Positions 1 to 12,264 of a stretch of 64,000 nt of DNA are shown piece after piece. The notes under the pieces are model-generated. The model did no database searches. It was not told the DNA's origin and was given only the letters and a program-made list of their open reading frames with translations. The DNA is from Burhinus oedicnemus (Eukaryota; Chordata; Aves; Charadriiformes; Burhinidae), in assembly GCA_008921705.1 (NCBI GenBank), contig VFFE01008521.1, positions 866,745-930,744 on the forward strand, given 5' to 3'. The translations under genes and the position numbers were made by a program. How positions within the stretch are numbered: position 1 is the stretch's first letter; each line of letters starts with the position of its first letter.

Positions 1-15
1 AAGGATCTAAACTAC

Positions 16-21
16 TTTAAT
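16..21 (-). terminator. Possible LTR polyadenylation signal (ATTAAA)
   Basis: ATTAAA on the minus strand, about 250 bases downstream of the TATA box, at the end of an AT-rich stretch. The position fits an R-region polyadenylation signal, but the cleavage site lies outside the window. Confidence 0.4.
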
Positions 22-265
22 GAAATATTGATAATAAAATAATAAAAAGAAAAATAATGAAATATATACAAAACCGTATCAAGCTCCCAGGATGACAATC
101 ACGTCACCAGCAGGTGCTGGGGAAGTCCCAGACTGGACTCGGTGACGGACGGGAACTGGATTCCGGATCTGGATTCAGGATCGGGATCAAAGGCAGACGC
201 AGAGACAGAGTCCTCCCAGGACGCCGGCCATTGAAGAAAAGAGAGCTGACCCTTTGATCCCTCAG

Positions 266-273
266 CTTTTATA
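266..273 (-). promoter_or_regulatory. TATA box of the left-edge LTR
   Basis: TATAAAAG on the minus strand, preceded by TCATGCTCAG and followed about 30 bases later by a GC-richer leader, which is where an LTR start site is expected. Transcription would run leftwards out of the window. Activity is inferred from position only. Confidence 0.6.
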
Positions 274-617
274 CTGAGCATGAGGCAGATGGGATGGAAT
301 ACCCTTGTTGGTCAGTTTTGGGTCACCTGTCCTGTCCACTCCTCCCCGCAGGTGTGACCCCTCTACGCTTTTCCGCTTTCGACCCTCCAACGGGGCAAGT
401 AACAAATTTGGCTGGCCTTGGTTGTTATAGCAATAAGTATAAGCAAGAGCCTCTCTGCATACCGTTCCTTGGCCTCAGCTATAAACATGGGTCTTATCAC
501 TCTGAGAGCGAACAGTTTTCTGCAAAACATGCTGTTAATTTCAGCAGTTAGAAGAGGCCTAGCTAAAAAGAAAAGTTACTGAACAAAATTTGTCCTGTTT
601 TACCTCAAACCAGGACA

Positions 618-2860
618 TACAGGTGTTATTGTTTCTTCTAGAGATACCATAAAATAAAGAGCAGAGCATTCTGTATAACATAGGAAAAAAACCCCACCCA
701 CCTTTGAATTTATTTAAAATTCTCAGACTTTATTTGTAGTCTAACTGGATTTGCTGAAGTTTCATCATCCTAAGCTCACTCTAATAGGATGCATAATCAG
801 ACCCAAAAATTCTTCTTTGTATAGTCACACATCATTCTTAGACAGACACTTCGCGACATTTTATGTAATGTTTCTAAGTGAGCCAGCATTTACACTGCAG
901 TACAAAAGGAACGGATTTAAAAAAAAAATAAAATTTGAAAATCTGTTAAATCTTATAACTGCCTAGAGAATGGATTAGAGATTTCCACTTATTTAGAGTT
1001 AAAACAGTTGAAAAATGTCTAAATAACTGTGGATAAAGACTCTAAAAGCAGCATTAACTGAGCTCCATCTCCTGCAGAAAGCGGACAGAATGAGATCCCA
1101 GCTGATGAAAGGGGAAATTCAGTGCACGTGGGTTTTCCAGGAGGTGTTTGTAAACATACAATGAAGAAGTAGTTTTAAGATATAGGAAAAGGTGAAGTGT
1201 TTTTTTAGGAAATCTTAAATAAAAAGCCATTCCTCTAATTTTATTTATATTTTGATGATATCTTTTAAGAATCTTTCCTCTTTTAAACACAAATTTGAAT
1301 TAATGATCTAACCACCAAGATCAACCACACAGTGGTCAAAAAAATTAGCAATCAATGCAGGCACAAAACCTATCAAACCAGTTATTAAGCCCATAATGGG
1401 CTGAGTAATTGTACCTATAATGTTTTTGAGAAAATCGGCTCAGCTAAATGTAAGCAGGTCTTATGTAAGAACGTATTTAATCATTCAGACATTTTAAAAT
1501 ACAGTTTCTTCAGGCTGAATCTGTAAGAAAAACAGCACAGGCATTCCTTTATTTGCTGATTAAAGAGTTTTGGATAAAAGAACTGTCTTATGCATATGTA
1601 ACTATTAAGCCTGCATACTATGGTTATATGGAAAACATTTGGTTTGGAGACATAGTAATCACACATGGGTGAAAAAAAGCTGTGTTTACATGAACGTATT
1701 TACAATCCTAAGATGTGTTCATAGTAATAGGATGTGGAGTTTTATTCACTTATCAGGTGTGTGATTGCAGAATTTTTGCATCACAAATTATTCTGTTTTT
1801 CACAATGTACTGAAAGATGAACAATATTGCTTTGTACTTGTAATGAAAAGTTGACCTACTTTTTAAGTGTACTCTGTGTTATAGTCACATATATTGAAAG
1901 AATTCAACTGTAACCTTTTATAATTAAGAATAATGCCTATGCATGAGATCCGGACTCCTTACAGGACTTAAAAATCAATTAATTTCTTATTAGTTGCACT
2001 GTACTGATTAAACCTACTCAACAGAAAACAAAATAAACTGCTGAACTGAGCTTTGTGAAATAAGCCCAACCTGAGCTATTAATTTTACTCCTTTCTGTCT
2101 CTGATTTAATTATATTTGATACTATAATCCATTCCATAAGTTGGAAATGGAAAGTTTTATTTAGTATTGCCTCATGATGTAATCAGGATAATGAAATATC
2201 TGCAGTAGTGTAAAGCTCACTAACAACATAAACTAGACCTAAGTATATTATGTATTTTTTTTTTATTTCTTTGCATCTCTCTCTGTATATAATACATCAC
2301 AAGAATGCTAAATTTCTGATCTGAAAAAGAATCAAACCTATATGGAAGTATGACTGAAAAATGCAATGCTGAGTTTGATGTTCTAAGTTACAAAACCCAG
2401 TCATATTCATTAGAAATATCTTGCAACATAATCACTTCCAGGAACTTACCAAACTCGGACTTAAAACTATTTAGATTTGCTGCCTCCTGAGATTTTGCTC
2501 ATACAAAGTTGTCACACATAGGTGGAAAAAAGAGACACTTACGTGACCATGTGTAGAACACTAAGAAACTGTCACACAAGGGTGCATGCTTTCACTCCAG
2601 TTAGCAGCTCTGTGCTGAGGAACCTCACTGCTCCAGAGGTAGAAAAACTTGTAATTTCCAGGCTAAGTGCATAGCCCATCTTTATACACCCATTTCTTTG
2701 TAAGCCAAAATAACATTTTTTATTTAGATATGTTTTCCTGGAATAATGTTTCCCTTCTTGATATGTTTATGAAAAAGTCATGTCCCCTTGAAACAACTAA
2801 CCTTCTATTTTCATTATGTCTTCCCTTTTTATGTTTCCTAATGGAAAAACTTTTCTGCTT
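618..2860. other. Unique AT-rich sequence, nothing recognised
   Basis: No repeat family, RNA gene or convincing reading frame was seen. Bases 618-622 (tacag) would be the target duplication of the left-edge LTR if its other copy, outside the window, matches. Confidence 0.6.
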
Positions 2861-2929
2861 ATGACCTAGGATCAGTCACCATTTGCTAATTTGCTTTCCT
2901 GTGGAAGCTCAATGATACACTGAGCTCTC

Positions 2930-3430
2930 TGTGCTCTTCCAGGCTCCCCAGATTATTGCAAAGGTTTTGAAATGTTTAAATGCGCAATCTTGCATTTTCC
3001 CATTGAGTATCATCCTTTTTCCTCTTGTGTAAAATCAACAAAGTCTGTCAGTATGGTATCCTGATCTTTCCTTGTATTGACATTAACTTTCAGTTTCATG
3101 TCACCAGGCAATGTCCCAGGCACACTCCTATGTTTTACTTCAAGTCTGTGAATAAAACACTAAGCAAAAATGGTTACATTAGTGCTCCTGAAAAAAATTG
3201 TGTATCCTTTTTGAGTAGGGTATATTGTCTTTCACTTCAGTTGGATTTTTGTCAGTCCCTTACCCAGCATACATTTCCTTTAGGAACTTCCATCATTTGC
3301 AGATTTTTCAAGAGCTTTCTGCAAGACACACCATCAAATGCTTCACTGAAAAGTCCTCACAATGCATATCTATCACATTTCCTTTGTTTAGAAAAATCAC
3401 TTTTCTCATAACCCTACCTTCTGTCTTTCA
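2930..3430 (-). mobile_element. Ancient CR1-superfamily LINE fragment (ORF2 reverse-transcriptase region)
   Basis: This is a heavily decayed LINE copy that is visible only by its protein signature. On the minus strand, just below 3,415, the translation reads EKSDFSKQRK, then after a stop FSEAFDGVSCRKLLKNL. It lines up with the CR1/L3 pattern EKSDFLDKG... FSKAFDTVSHKLLEKL, which is reverse-transcriptase motif A and what follows. Further on, the plus strand (ttgcattttcccattgagtatcatcc and cagtttcatgtcaccaggc) matches the antisense of the region encoding FADDTKL and the following KCKLLHF-like block. Many indels and stops are present, so the copy is old. The exact subfamily cannot be named. The plus-strand ORFs here (for example 3,025-3,411) are antisense shadows. 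Confidence 0.7.
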
Positions 3431-4840
3431 AGAACACGGATTACGATGCAGTGGTGACCGCATGACCTCACAATAACACTGGTTCAGAAATCCTGCTTTT
3501 CTTTGCAAAACAGACAGTAAATTAGCTTTAATGCAATTATGAAAAATGTTAAAACTGCATACAACACATCTTCTATGAGTTTATGAACGTTTAAAAGACC
3601 TTGTGTGCCTACATTAATTTACTAGACTGCATAATGGTAAAATTCAATTCAGAGTATAGTTCCAAATGCAGACTGTGAACTGCTTCTACATTAGCCCTGG
3701 TAGCACTGCTCGTATGATTTGATCATGGCTGAATGAGGGGTTTGAGGTCTATTGTCTTATTTTCACTGCGTGTTGTTCAGACAGCATAGTGAGGCAATGG
3801 GTTCATAAAACAGCTTGAGAATGCATTTAATTTTGACTATAAGAGCTATTCCATCCAAGTCATTGGCTCTACGGTATTACTGCTATTGTTGCCATGTGCC
3901 ATTACATTTTGCACTTTTTTACACTTATATGCTGAAACAATCCAGTTCATTATTATATGGGCAGCATTAAACTAAACATTTCCAAATTTGCACTGATACC
4001 ATTCTCTTAATTTAAACTTTTGTAGGCAGGCAGATATATAGTTCAGTGACCTACTTGTGGGCTTAAAGAAAAGACCATACCTAAGTGCTTCACTGGCACA
4101 GGATCATAATGTGTCAGAGTTCCAGAAGGATTAATAGCACTCTTTCAAATAATTAATAAGTTCTTATAATGCATATCCTCCCTTTCTCCCAAGTTGGAAA
4201 ACTTAATATTTGATATGCAATTTCATCATTGTGATTTCATATGCACTGGGTGTTTTGTTTTATATTAAAACTTATTTTGTTGGTGGCTGAGTATGGAATC
4301 TCCTATGGTTATTTTGAAAAGAGAAACAAAACATATCTAAGAAAGGTATCTAAAACTTATTTTATGGAGTTACTTAGGATTTTTGTCCTTATAGTTTGGC
4401 ATTCAAAATGGTGGAACACAGTGCAATTAAATGGAAGGTGAGGGTACTATCCCATTGTGCCAGATGTAGCATGTGTCTTGATGTCCTCATCTTGTTTCAG
4501 TCATAGAGAAAACACACATCTAAATATGGAATGGAGATGACAAAAATTATTACCTTACCTCTCCTAAAGGACACCTATCCAGTTATGGGCAAAGAGTTTT
4601 ACATATCCAGAAATCTTTCTTACTGTTTGATATTAACCTGTTCTGTGTATGTCTCCTTCATTTTTTTACAACTTTAGGGTGAATACACACCTAAGTATGT
4701 ATGCATAAAGACAAATAAATATTCATATGCAAAGGGTGATCTTCTTACCACTTTGAAATTGTTACTAATATACTTCTACTTAAATGTGGTCTTCATGTCA
4801 CATTTAGCTTATGTTGCAGTTACATTGTGAAAACAGTCAC
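3431..4840. other. Unique AT-rich sequence, nothing recognised
   Basis: No repeat, RNA or coding signal that I can support. The 66-aa ORF at 4,241-4,441 has no recognisable domain. Confidence 0.55.
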
Positions 4841-4891
4841 CTCACTAAATGATTAATATTTTCTGTCACTGCAAAATGACTTTTTCAGAGA

Positions 4892-5032
4892 GTCACTTTG
4901 TGGAATGACTCAAATTTGTAGGCATTTAGTGAAATGACTGGAATAACAAGCACTTTGTTACCCGATTGGACTGCTCCACTCAGTCATTGATGAAATGCCT
5001 AAATGTTTTGAGCATTTCATAAAATCAGTCAC
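4892..5032. repeat. Imperfect inverted repeat, possible old MITE or palindromic conserved element
   Basis: The left arm (4,892-4,940) and right arm (4,981-5,032) are reverse complements with small gaps. Shared blocks are CTCAAA, TAGGCATTT and ATGACTG. The roughly 40-base spacer contains a small palindrome of its own (AACAA...TTGTT). Related short motifs (CACTAAATG, GTCACT) also occur just outside the left arm at 4,838-4,870. Two inward-facing arms around a short core fit a non-autonomous DNA transposon or one of the old palindromic repeats of amniotes. No target duplication was found and no family is named. Confidence 0.5.
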
Positions 5033-5040
5033 ATGAGTGA

Positions 5041-8000
5041 AATCTAGCATATTACAAAATGTAGTATGTAGGATGTTCTGCTGCAATACTGCTAGAGAAG
5101 GTAAATTTTTCCATCAAAAAAGGTACTCTCAGAAGCTTCTTACAAGATATTAGTTAACAAATACAATTGTTGCACAAGAAACCCTTTATCGCTTTGCTCC
5201 TCAGTTCTTTTCAGCTCTATTAGACTCAGGAAGCTGCTTCTTTTAGGGAACTTTCTTCAAATTTTTAGGCTTTCTTGGTCACTTCTTCTAGTCTTTTTAT
5301 CAAACAGTTAAGGAAAATCTTCAGGACGTCCAGTGGGAGTCTCATCAGTTTGGAAGAACTGCAGGCTTCTGTGACACAGAGCATCTAAACCATGGTCCTG
5401 TTACTCTGGATACCTCCATCAATATTTTATCTTTAGAAACACACTAATGTGAAAGTATGTGCACACATGCCCATAGAAGGTGGATGCAGTACGAACTCTA
5501 ACCAGACTTTCTTAGGCTTCAGGTAGTAAAATGCCTCCTTTATCAGTAATGTTTTAAAATTCGGATTTGTAGCAAACTGACAGGTCCAAGAAAGTTAAGA
5601 TAGTTAGATACACAAGACTTAGTAACTAACTTAAGAAAGTTAGATACACATTCAGCCGTGGCTGATCACAAAATTCTTGTTATAGTTCTCTGTCATCAGT
5701 GCTTTGGGAGAATTTGTCTTTTGTAAACTACCAACTGCAGCTGAATTTAAAACGGAAAATGAAATATTTCAGCTATTTGACTTTAAAACACTCCTGAGTA
5801 ATGAAGCAATTGCTATTATCCCAGGTGAATAATGATATACCATATCACACCACTGATGTGATTTCTGTGCGCTACATTGCATACAAGAAGAGAAAACTTG
5901 AAAGTACGTCAAACCTCTCTGGACAATGTGTGACTCTACCTATAAATTATATGTTCTATAGGCATTCCTTAATTTTATCAGTCTTGGGTTAAAAGATGAA
6001 ACATATATGGTGTCTCTACAAGGACCTCCTCTGAAAAAGGCTTCCTAAAAGTCACACTACATTTTTCTGGCCACTTCAAGGTATCCAGCAAACTATTCCA
6101 CAGATCTTTACATTTAAGACTGTAAGACTGCTTTGCAGCAATATTGGTTCTTACTAGCAAAGTAAATTAACACAAGTGGCTTTTCAAGGTCTTGCAAAGA
6201 TCCTTTCAGAATACTATCAGAATTGTACAACTACTCATTTTATGTAGCTTACTTTACAAGCACGTGTATTTCACAAAAGTTTCCTTTCATGATTCAGCTC
6301 ACAATGAAAACTAGAATGATTCCAGCTAATTACTGATTCTCTTACCAAGTTAGTTTAAAGAATGGCTTCTTTCACCGGTTTTAGCTTGATACTACCTTTC
6401 TCCTTTAGGTCATTTGCAACTAAATTCAAAATTATATTTAAGATTGTATCTCCAGTTGCGTGTGTTGTGGGAGAGAGATCACTGACATTACACGGTGGAA
6501 GCTGGCGTTTTGGTTTTCTAGAAGGGAGACTCATGACATCCACTGTTATTTTTAAAAAGCAAGCATAGGTCCATTAGGTCATTTATGGACTTAGTATCTT
6601 AGGAAAAGGCAATAAACTGTTCTTAGTACAGTGCGTTTTCTTCTAAAATGAAAGCTTATTCATTGAACAGGCTTGTGTTCTCACAGGAACATTAAGGAAA
6701 GCCCCCTTAATTGGACACGCTATACTGCATTTTGGCCATCTCACCAAACATTTAAAAAACATTACAAGATATTTTTTTTTTGTTTTTGTAAAATGTACAT
6801 TTCTCTATAATAATTCACACCAACATTTGTATATATTCTATACTTTCACAATTCTGTTGCTTTGCAAGATCTACCCAATTGCATTGAATGAACATATGCA
6901 AAGAAAAGTGAGGGCACATCTGGTAGAGAATGCTTTGTCTGTTGTATGAGGTCAAAACCCTTGGTATAAATATGAGTTCTTTGAAAACAGAACCCAACTA
7001 TTTCCTAGTGGTTATTAGAAACACAGCGTTTTTCCAGCCAGTAAATCAAACAAGAAATTTACTTCACATTAAGAGTAATGTATGCTAGGTAGAGTGTCTA
7101 CATGTTGTACCTAGATGCCACTAGGTACTTCCTGGAACACTACTGCTTTAGAATGAGTAAAAAAATGATATATATGTAATATTCTAGAACATATATATAT
7201 TCTAATGATTGGTCAGTGGCTGAAGATCAGCTGCTATAGGGAACAACAATGAAAAAGGTTGCTTATTATCATAGTTTGTAAACAAACAGAATGTTATTTT
7301 CTGGTTTCTTTATAACTGCGAGTATCATGTACTGCCAATGTTTAAAACATATTTCGAGCAGCTATTCAGAATTCAGAATTGTAATACAAAGTAACCATAA
7401 AATTCCTCCTCAAACTCTAGCTAATAAGTTAGGTTTTTTATTTCATTACGCCTGCACCAATAACATAATAAAATTGCCATTAAAAACATATTTTTGACTC
7501 CAGGGAAGTAAGCTTAGAGAAACTGCTTAAGATTGGAAGCAGGAATTTTGAATACCAAATCTTTTTGAGGGATATATACTTGTTCATTTGTTTATTTTTT
7601 GCATACTCTAAGCATAATACATACAGAGGATGAAAATGAAGTCCTCTCACCTTGTGGAGAGCTTAAGAAAGGGAAAAGGAAATGGATCTTTCTGAACTTT
7701 TAAAAGATTTTCTTTTATACAGTTTCTCTTAATCTCTTTTCCTGTAAACAAAACAGCTTCAGTAGACAGTATGATTGGGTATGTTTTGTTTCAGCTTTAA
7801 AAATGACTGTGAAAAATCCATTCTGAAAGAAAAAGGGCTCTTTCCCATATCTGAGGGTTAATTTAACCAGCCTATTCTGACTACACATTTTTGAGGGTTT
7901 AGCAGTGTGATGAAACTTGTAATTTACATCTCAGTAGAAGAAGAGGAACTAACATTTTTTGTAACATGCCCTTTTGAATGGAATTTAGTCTCCTTGTCAT

Positions 8001-10159
8001 TGCATTTTACAGTTTTATTTTGTCATTGGTCAAAGCTTGTTCTTTATCTCATTCTATTTTCTTGCCAAATTCAAACAGGTGAAAGAATATAAATGAGTAA
8101 CTCATGCTCTTTTTCTCTGTAGCAAGGTCTACTAGCTGAATTTACCAGTGATGAAAATGCTGTAATTTAAGATATTCCTTCCTGAGAATAAGGCTAGAAC
8201 ATGTATAATATAGAGAAAAATATGAATATTGATTAACCACCTTGTCAAGAAGAATTATTAGGAAAGCTTTTTACAATTGCTTCAAATCAGACTGCAATGT
8301 GCACATAAGAAATGACTGACCGCAACAGTATAAAACCGCAACCCAAGGCATGTAAAAACATGGTACCAATACAATGTCTTCCTATATAGCTGCCAGGCCA
8401 AATGTCTTAACCTTTCATATAGGTATTATCTTTGCTACCAATTATGGAAGAGAAGATGAAGTTGCCTTTACCAGTAGAGTCTGCTCCCCTTATTTTTAGT
8501 AACTTGTACCAGTCTTTAAACAGAAAGTTAGGAGAGCAGCTGAGGGTAAAACACTGAGGCAGCACTAGATCTGAGACTTTCTACTGGACAGCACTGGTGG
8601 ATCAGAATCAGCTAATCTAAAATAGTTTGGATTATTTCAGACAAAATTACTCACATCCAGGTTCTTGAGAAAACACTTTGCAAATACGGATAGCATAGTT
8701 TCCCATCAAAGGTGAGAAATGCCTTTCATGTATTGGGGATTTTATTTATCTTCTTCTCCTGATTTTTGCCTTTAGTCTCAAATATTTTCATGTCTAGGCG
8801 ATTAAGGAAGTAACACCAAGAACCTCAAGTGAAAGTCAAGTTTTCTGTTGTATATTGTCTAGTTGAGATTTTTCTTGTGTTTTCCCTGTCAAATTTCCAT
8901 GAGTGATTGCAATTTTAATGAAATGACATCTTCTACAGTTTTATCTGAATTTCATAGTAATTCATTATTAACACCCATTGCTCCAACTGCATGCCCGACA
9001 GATAAAAAAAAAAGTAAGTAACGTTGATGTTGCATCCAGCCTACTTACAAACCACCAGAAGTTTCACATAGAATCTGTGTCTTCACAACCATCATTTACC
9101 TTATGCAACCAAGCAAGACATGAAAAATTTGAAATCCTGACACTCCTGATCTGACTGTACCAATGTCCCTTAGAGTAAAATAGATCTTTCCCTTTAGGTG
9201 TTCTGTCTAAAGGCTGCTAATTGAAATTCCACAGCTGACACAGTGTTCAGCGTGGAGAATGAGGTTCCATACTTGCTAACCAACCTGAAAGACAGCAAAT
9301 ATTTTGGAGAGTCACTGTAATATTGATCCTATGAAAACTTCCACTAAAATTCACAGCTAGTAATTTTATGCAACACATGAAATTTCCTTCTAATGTGTCA
9401 GCATAGAGTTGTATATACTGATGTGTCACAGCTCAGAGAGGAGGGAACGAAGTCTTGAATTACTGCAAAAAGGTTTTTAAGCAATAACTAAAATCACAGA
9501 TGGGGGAAAGAGTTGCTACAGGCAACTAGTTATCTTTTGCTTTGACAAAAGGTATACCAATTCCCTCAAGCACAGAAACTGGTGAGAACTTTTCCTCTGA
9601 TTGCTTCTTCTAGAGGGATTCCTTCCATTTGTAAGATAATTGAAGAAAACAAAGGTGTGGAGTTTGTTATCATCCATGTATCTTCTAACCCTATGTTATT
9701 CCCATGTGGCTCTGGGACTTGTACCCAAATACAGATATGTCTACTGCCTGTGTACAGCCTAATGTCACTGCTGTAGCCAGTTCTCTATTACCGATACTGT
9801 TAAAGGCTTTGGCACACATCTGATTGCTTTCTAGTCATCTTCATCCTTGTGCACATGGAATCCCATGATTTTTCCCTCTTTATGTCTTGAATGATAATCT
9901 ATATACCCTCCCAGAAACTTAACACATCTCTCCAGATCAGTCCAGTAAACATTTGGGCTTATCATCAGTGTTAAAAGCAAAGGCCCGAAATCTTCTTAAG
10001 ACCCTGGCATTAGGAATGCAATAAGGCATTAGGTAACCCCCTCACCCTATATACACGTACAAGCAAATGATACATATCTTTGTCTTACTAGAGTGTGCCA
10101 CATCTGAAAGCTTAGGAAGGTCTTAAGGTTTCAGATGATTTCTTGAGGCTGGTCTTCTT
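5041..10159. other. Unique AT-rich sequence; one weak exon candidate and a short duplication
   Basis: No known repeat family was recognised. A short tandem-like duplication lies at 5,588-5,650, and an exon-like open segment on the minus strand at 6,355-6,542 is discussed in the findings. AT-rich stretches (for example 7,160-7,205, TA repeats) are simple sequence. Confidence 0.5.
5588..5650. repeat. Short imperfect direct duplication
   Basis: AAGAAAGTTA...GTTAGATACACA occurs at 5,588-5,614 and again, with an internal 9-base block missing, at 5,633-5,650. It looks like a local slippage duplication. Confidence 0.5.
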
Positions 10160-11196
10160 ACTGGCAACCAAGCTACTGATGTCATCTATCTGGACTTCTG
10201 TAAGGTCTTTGACTCAGTCCCCCACAACATCCTGCTCTCTAAATTAGAGAGATATGGATTTGATGGATGGACTATCTGGTGGATAAGGAAGTGGCTGGAT
10301 TGTTGCATCCATAGAGTAGTGGTCAAAGGCTCAATGCCCACGTGGAGATCAGTGATTAGTCGTGTCCCTCAGGGGTCCGTACTGGGACCAGTACTGTTTA
10401 ATATCTTCATCAATGACATAGACAGTAGGATACAGTGCATGCTCAGCAAGTTTACAGATGACACCAAGCTGAGTGGTGTGGTTGACATGCCTGAGGGATC
10501 TGGACAAGCTTGAGAAATGGGCCCGTGTGAACCTCATGAGGTTCAACAGGGCCAAGTGCAAGGACCTCCACCTGGGTCGGGGCAGCCTTTGGTATGAATA
10601 CAGGCTGGGAGATGAAAGGCTTGAGAACAGCCCTGCTGAGAACGACTTGAGGTTACTGGTGGATGAAAAGCTGGACATGAGCTGGCAGCCCAGAAAGCCA
10701 ACTGCATCCTGGACTACATCAAAAGAAGTGTGGCCAGCCGGTCGAGGGAGGTGATTCTGCCCCTCCACTCCGCTCTGGTGAGACCCCACCTGGAGTACTA
10801 CATCCAACTCTGGAGCCATCAGCACATGAAAGACATGGAAAACCTCTATTATGACAGGCTGAGAGAGCTGGGGTTGTTTAGCCTGGAAAAGAGAAGGCTC
10901 TGATGAGAACTTATTGTGACTTTTCAGTACTTTAAGGGAGCATATAAGAAAGATGGGGACAGACTTTTTAGCAGGGCCTGTTGTGATAGGACAAGGGGTA
11001 ATGGTTTTAAACTAAAAGAGGGTTGATTTAGACTAGATATAAGGAAGAAACTTTTTACAATGAGGGTTTCCCATCCCTGGAAACATTCAAGGTTGGACTG
11101 GGCACTAAGCAACCTGATTTAGCTCACTGCAGGGGGGTTGTCCTTGATGACCTTTAAAGGTCCCTTCCAACCCAAACCATTCTATGATTCTATGAA
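10160..11196 (+). mobile_element. Degraded CR1 LINE, 5'-truncated, plus strand
   Basis: The 3' end is the CR1 signature ccattctatgattctatgaa at 11,177-11,196, preceded by the CR1 3' untranslated block ccttgatgacctttaaaggtccc. Upstream, fragments of ORF2 can be read in shifting frames: the motif A region ([20 protein letters not shown]), motif B ([16 protein letters not shown]) and motif C as FTDDTKL. At least two deletions removed the segments between about 10,825 and 10,840 and just after 11,060. The start is set where similarity to CR1 begins and is uncertain by tens of bases. Confidence 0.9.
10163..10940 (+). pseudogene. CR1 ORF2 reverse-transcriptase remnant
   Basis: A broken reverse-transcriptase reading frame of the CR1 above. 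The YLDF aspartate of motif A is kept. Motif B is intact around 10,364-10,410. Motif C reads FTDD near 10,451-10,462, with Ala changed to Thr but both catalytic aspartates present. The frame shifts near 10,490 and continues as [20 protein letters not shown]. Later pieces ([22 protein letters not shown]) are in other frames. It cannot encode a working enzyme. The 158-aa ORF on the opposite strand (10,349-10,825) is its antisense shadow. Confidence 0.85.
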
Positions 11197-12233
11197 CTTA
11201 CTTAAAAGTGAGGTTCTTTTCATATGTTCATCTTCTAGAATGGAAAAAAACATGTGTCTTGGAAGTACCTGTTTTGCAGCTAAATAACAGCATTATTTTT
11301 GTCCCTATTGGAAAGTTACGTATCAAAAGACATTGTGTTGCCTTTCTGCTATTTCCTACAGCAGCTTTGCTACTGGAATACATCAACATATACCCATAGC
11401 AAGCATTTTAATAATCGGATCTTGCTATGCAGCAACGTTTTTAAGAAGAAGCGCGTAAGCAGAACTCAAATTATTCCAATTATTTCAGGTGTATCAGTGG
11501 CTATTAAATAATTTGGAGCAAATAACTAAAATACTTTCTCATTTCTTTGGCTTTTTTTTGGCTTTTAGCTCATAGTATGTGCTATATTTAATTTTGATTC
11601 CAGATTTAGAGCTGTAATAATGACTCTGTAAAAATTCTTCATCCTTGTCACTACTATAAGGCAATTTCACACTTTCCTGACTCTCTAAGAGATGTAATAC
11701 TTGGAAGTGTTAATTGACCAAATCATCAGTAAGAGGGAGAGAAGAAAGGGAACATGAAATATAATTCTGTTCATGAGTTTGACTTGGAAATGTAGGAATG
11801 GTCATTACACAACAGATTCTCAGAGGGGACAAAACTTAAGCTCTTTTCCATTTCAATAAACTACTTTAAACTCTCAAATGGACTGCTTAGAATAAGCAAT
11901 AAATATACCAGTGTTCTGTTGAAGATTACATATACACCAGGGAAGCTGGTTGGGCCAGACACTGACCTTAATTTGAAGATAAGCTTTTCTTCTCTCATCC
12001 AAATGCTTGGTTAAGGAAAGTCAGGCATGGCTGTGAATACTGAATAGAAGTTTTTTTCAGGTGTCAGCAAACTGCTACAGTTAGTTTGCCTGTAAAAATC
12101 CCAGACCTCTTCCTGTATTTGTCAAACATCGGCTTCCATCTTTATTCCTGGTGCTGGAGAAAGCTGAAGATGCCCAGCCTTAGACAGATATATATGCTAG
12201 TTCACAGAAGCAAGATCTTACTGATGCACATAT

Positions 12234-12264
12234 TTTAAAAAATAAATTAAAATAAAAAAAAAAA
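12234..12264. repeat. A-rich low-complexity tract
   Basis: Runs of A broken by single T's, ending in 11 A. Confidence 0.8.

Larger units (their letters stand above)
1..617 (-). mobile_element. Avian ERV LTR, truncated by the left window edge
   Basis: Read on the minus strand, the element starts at 617 with TGTCCTGGTTTGAGG, the TGT start of a retroviral LTR, and runs to base 1 without reaching a CA end. Its order is that of U3 then R: a U3 with the GGGTATTCCATCC block, the sequence TCATGCTCAGTATAAAAG (TATA box at 266-273), a short GC-richer leader, then an AT-rich stretch with an ATTAAA signal at 16-21. The same TCATGCTCAGTATA core occurs in the solo LTR at 57,896. Known biology: such LTRs are common in bird genomes. 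Because the other end is outside the window, it cannot be said whether this is a solo LTR or part of a provirus. The short ORFs inside it look like chance ORFs, not genes. Confidence 0.85.

Noticed and set aside
99..551. ORFs at 99-281 (minus) and 294-551 (plus)
   Set aside because: Both lie inside an LTR and lack any retroviral protein similarity.
10349..10825. Minus-strand ORF of 158 aa
   Set aside because: Antisense shadow of the plus-strand CR1 reverse-transcriptase remnant.
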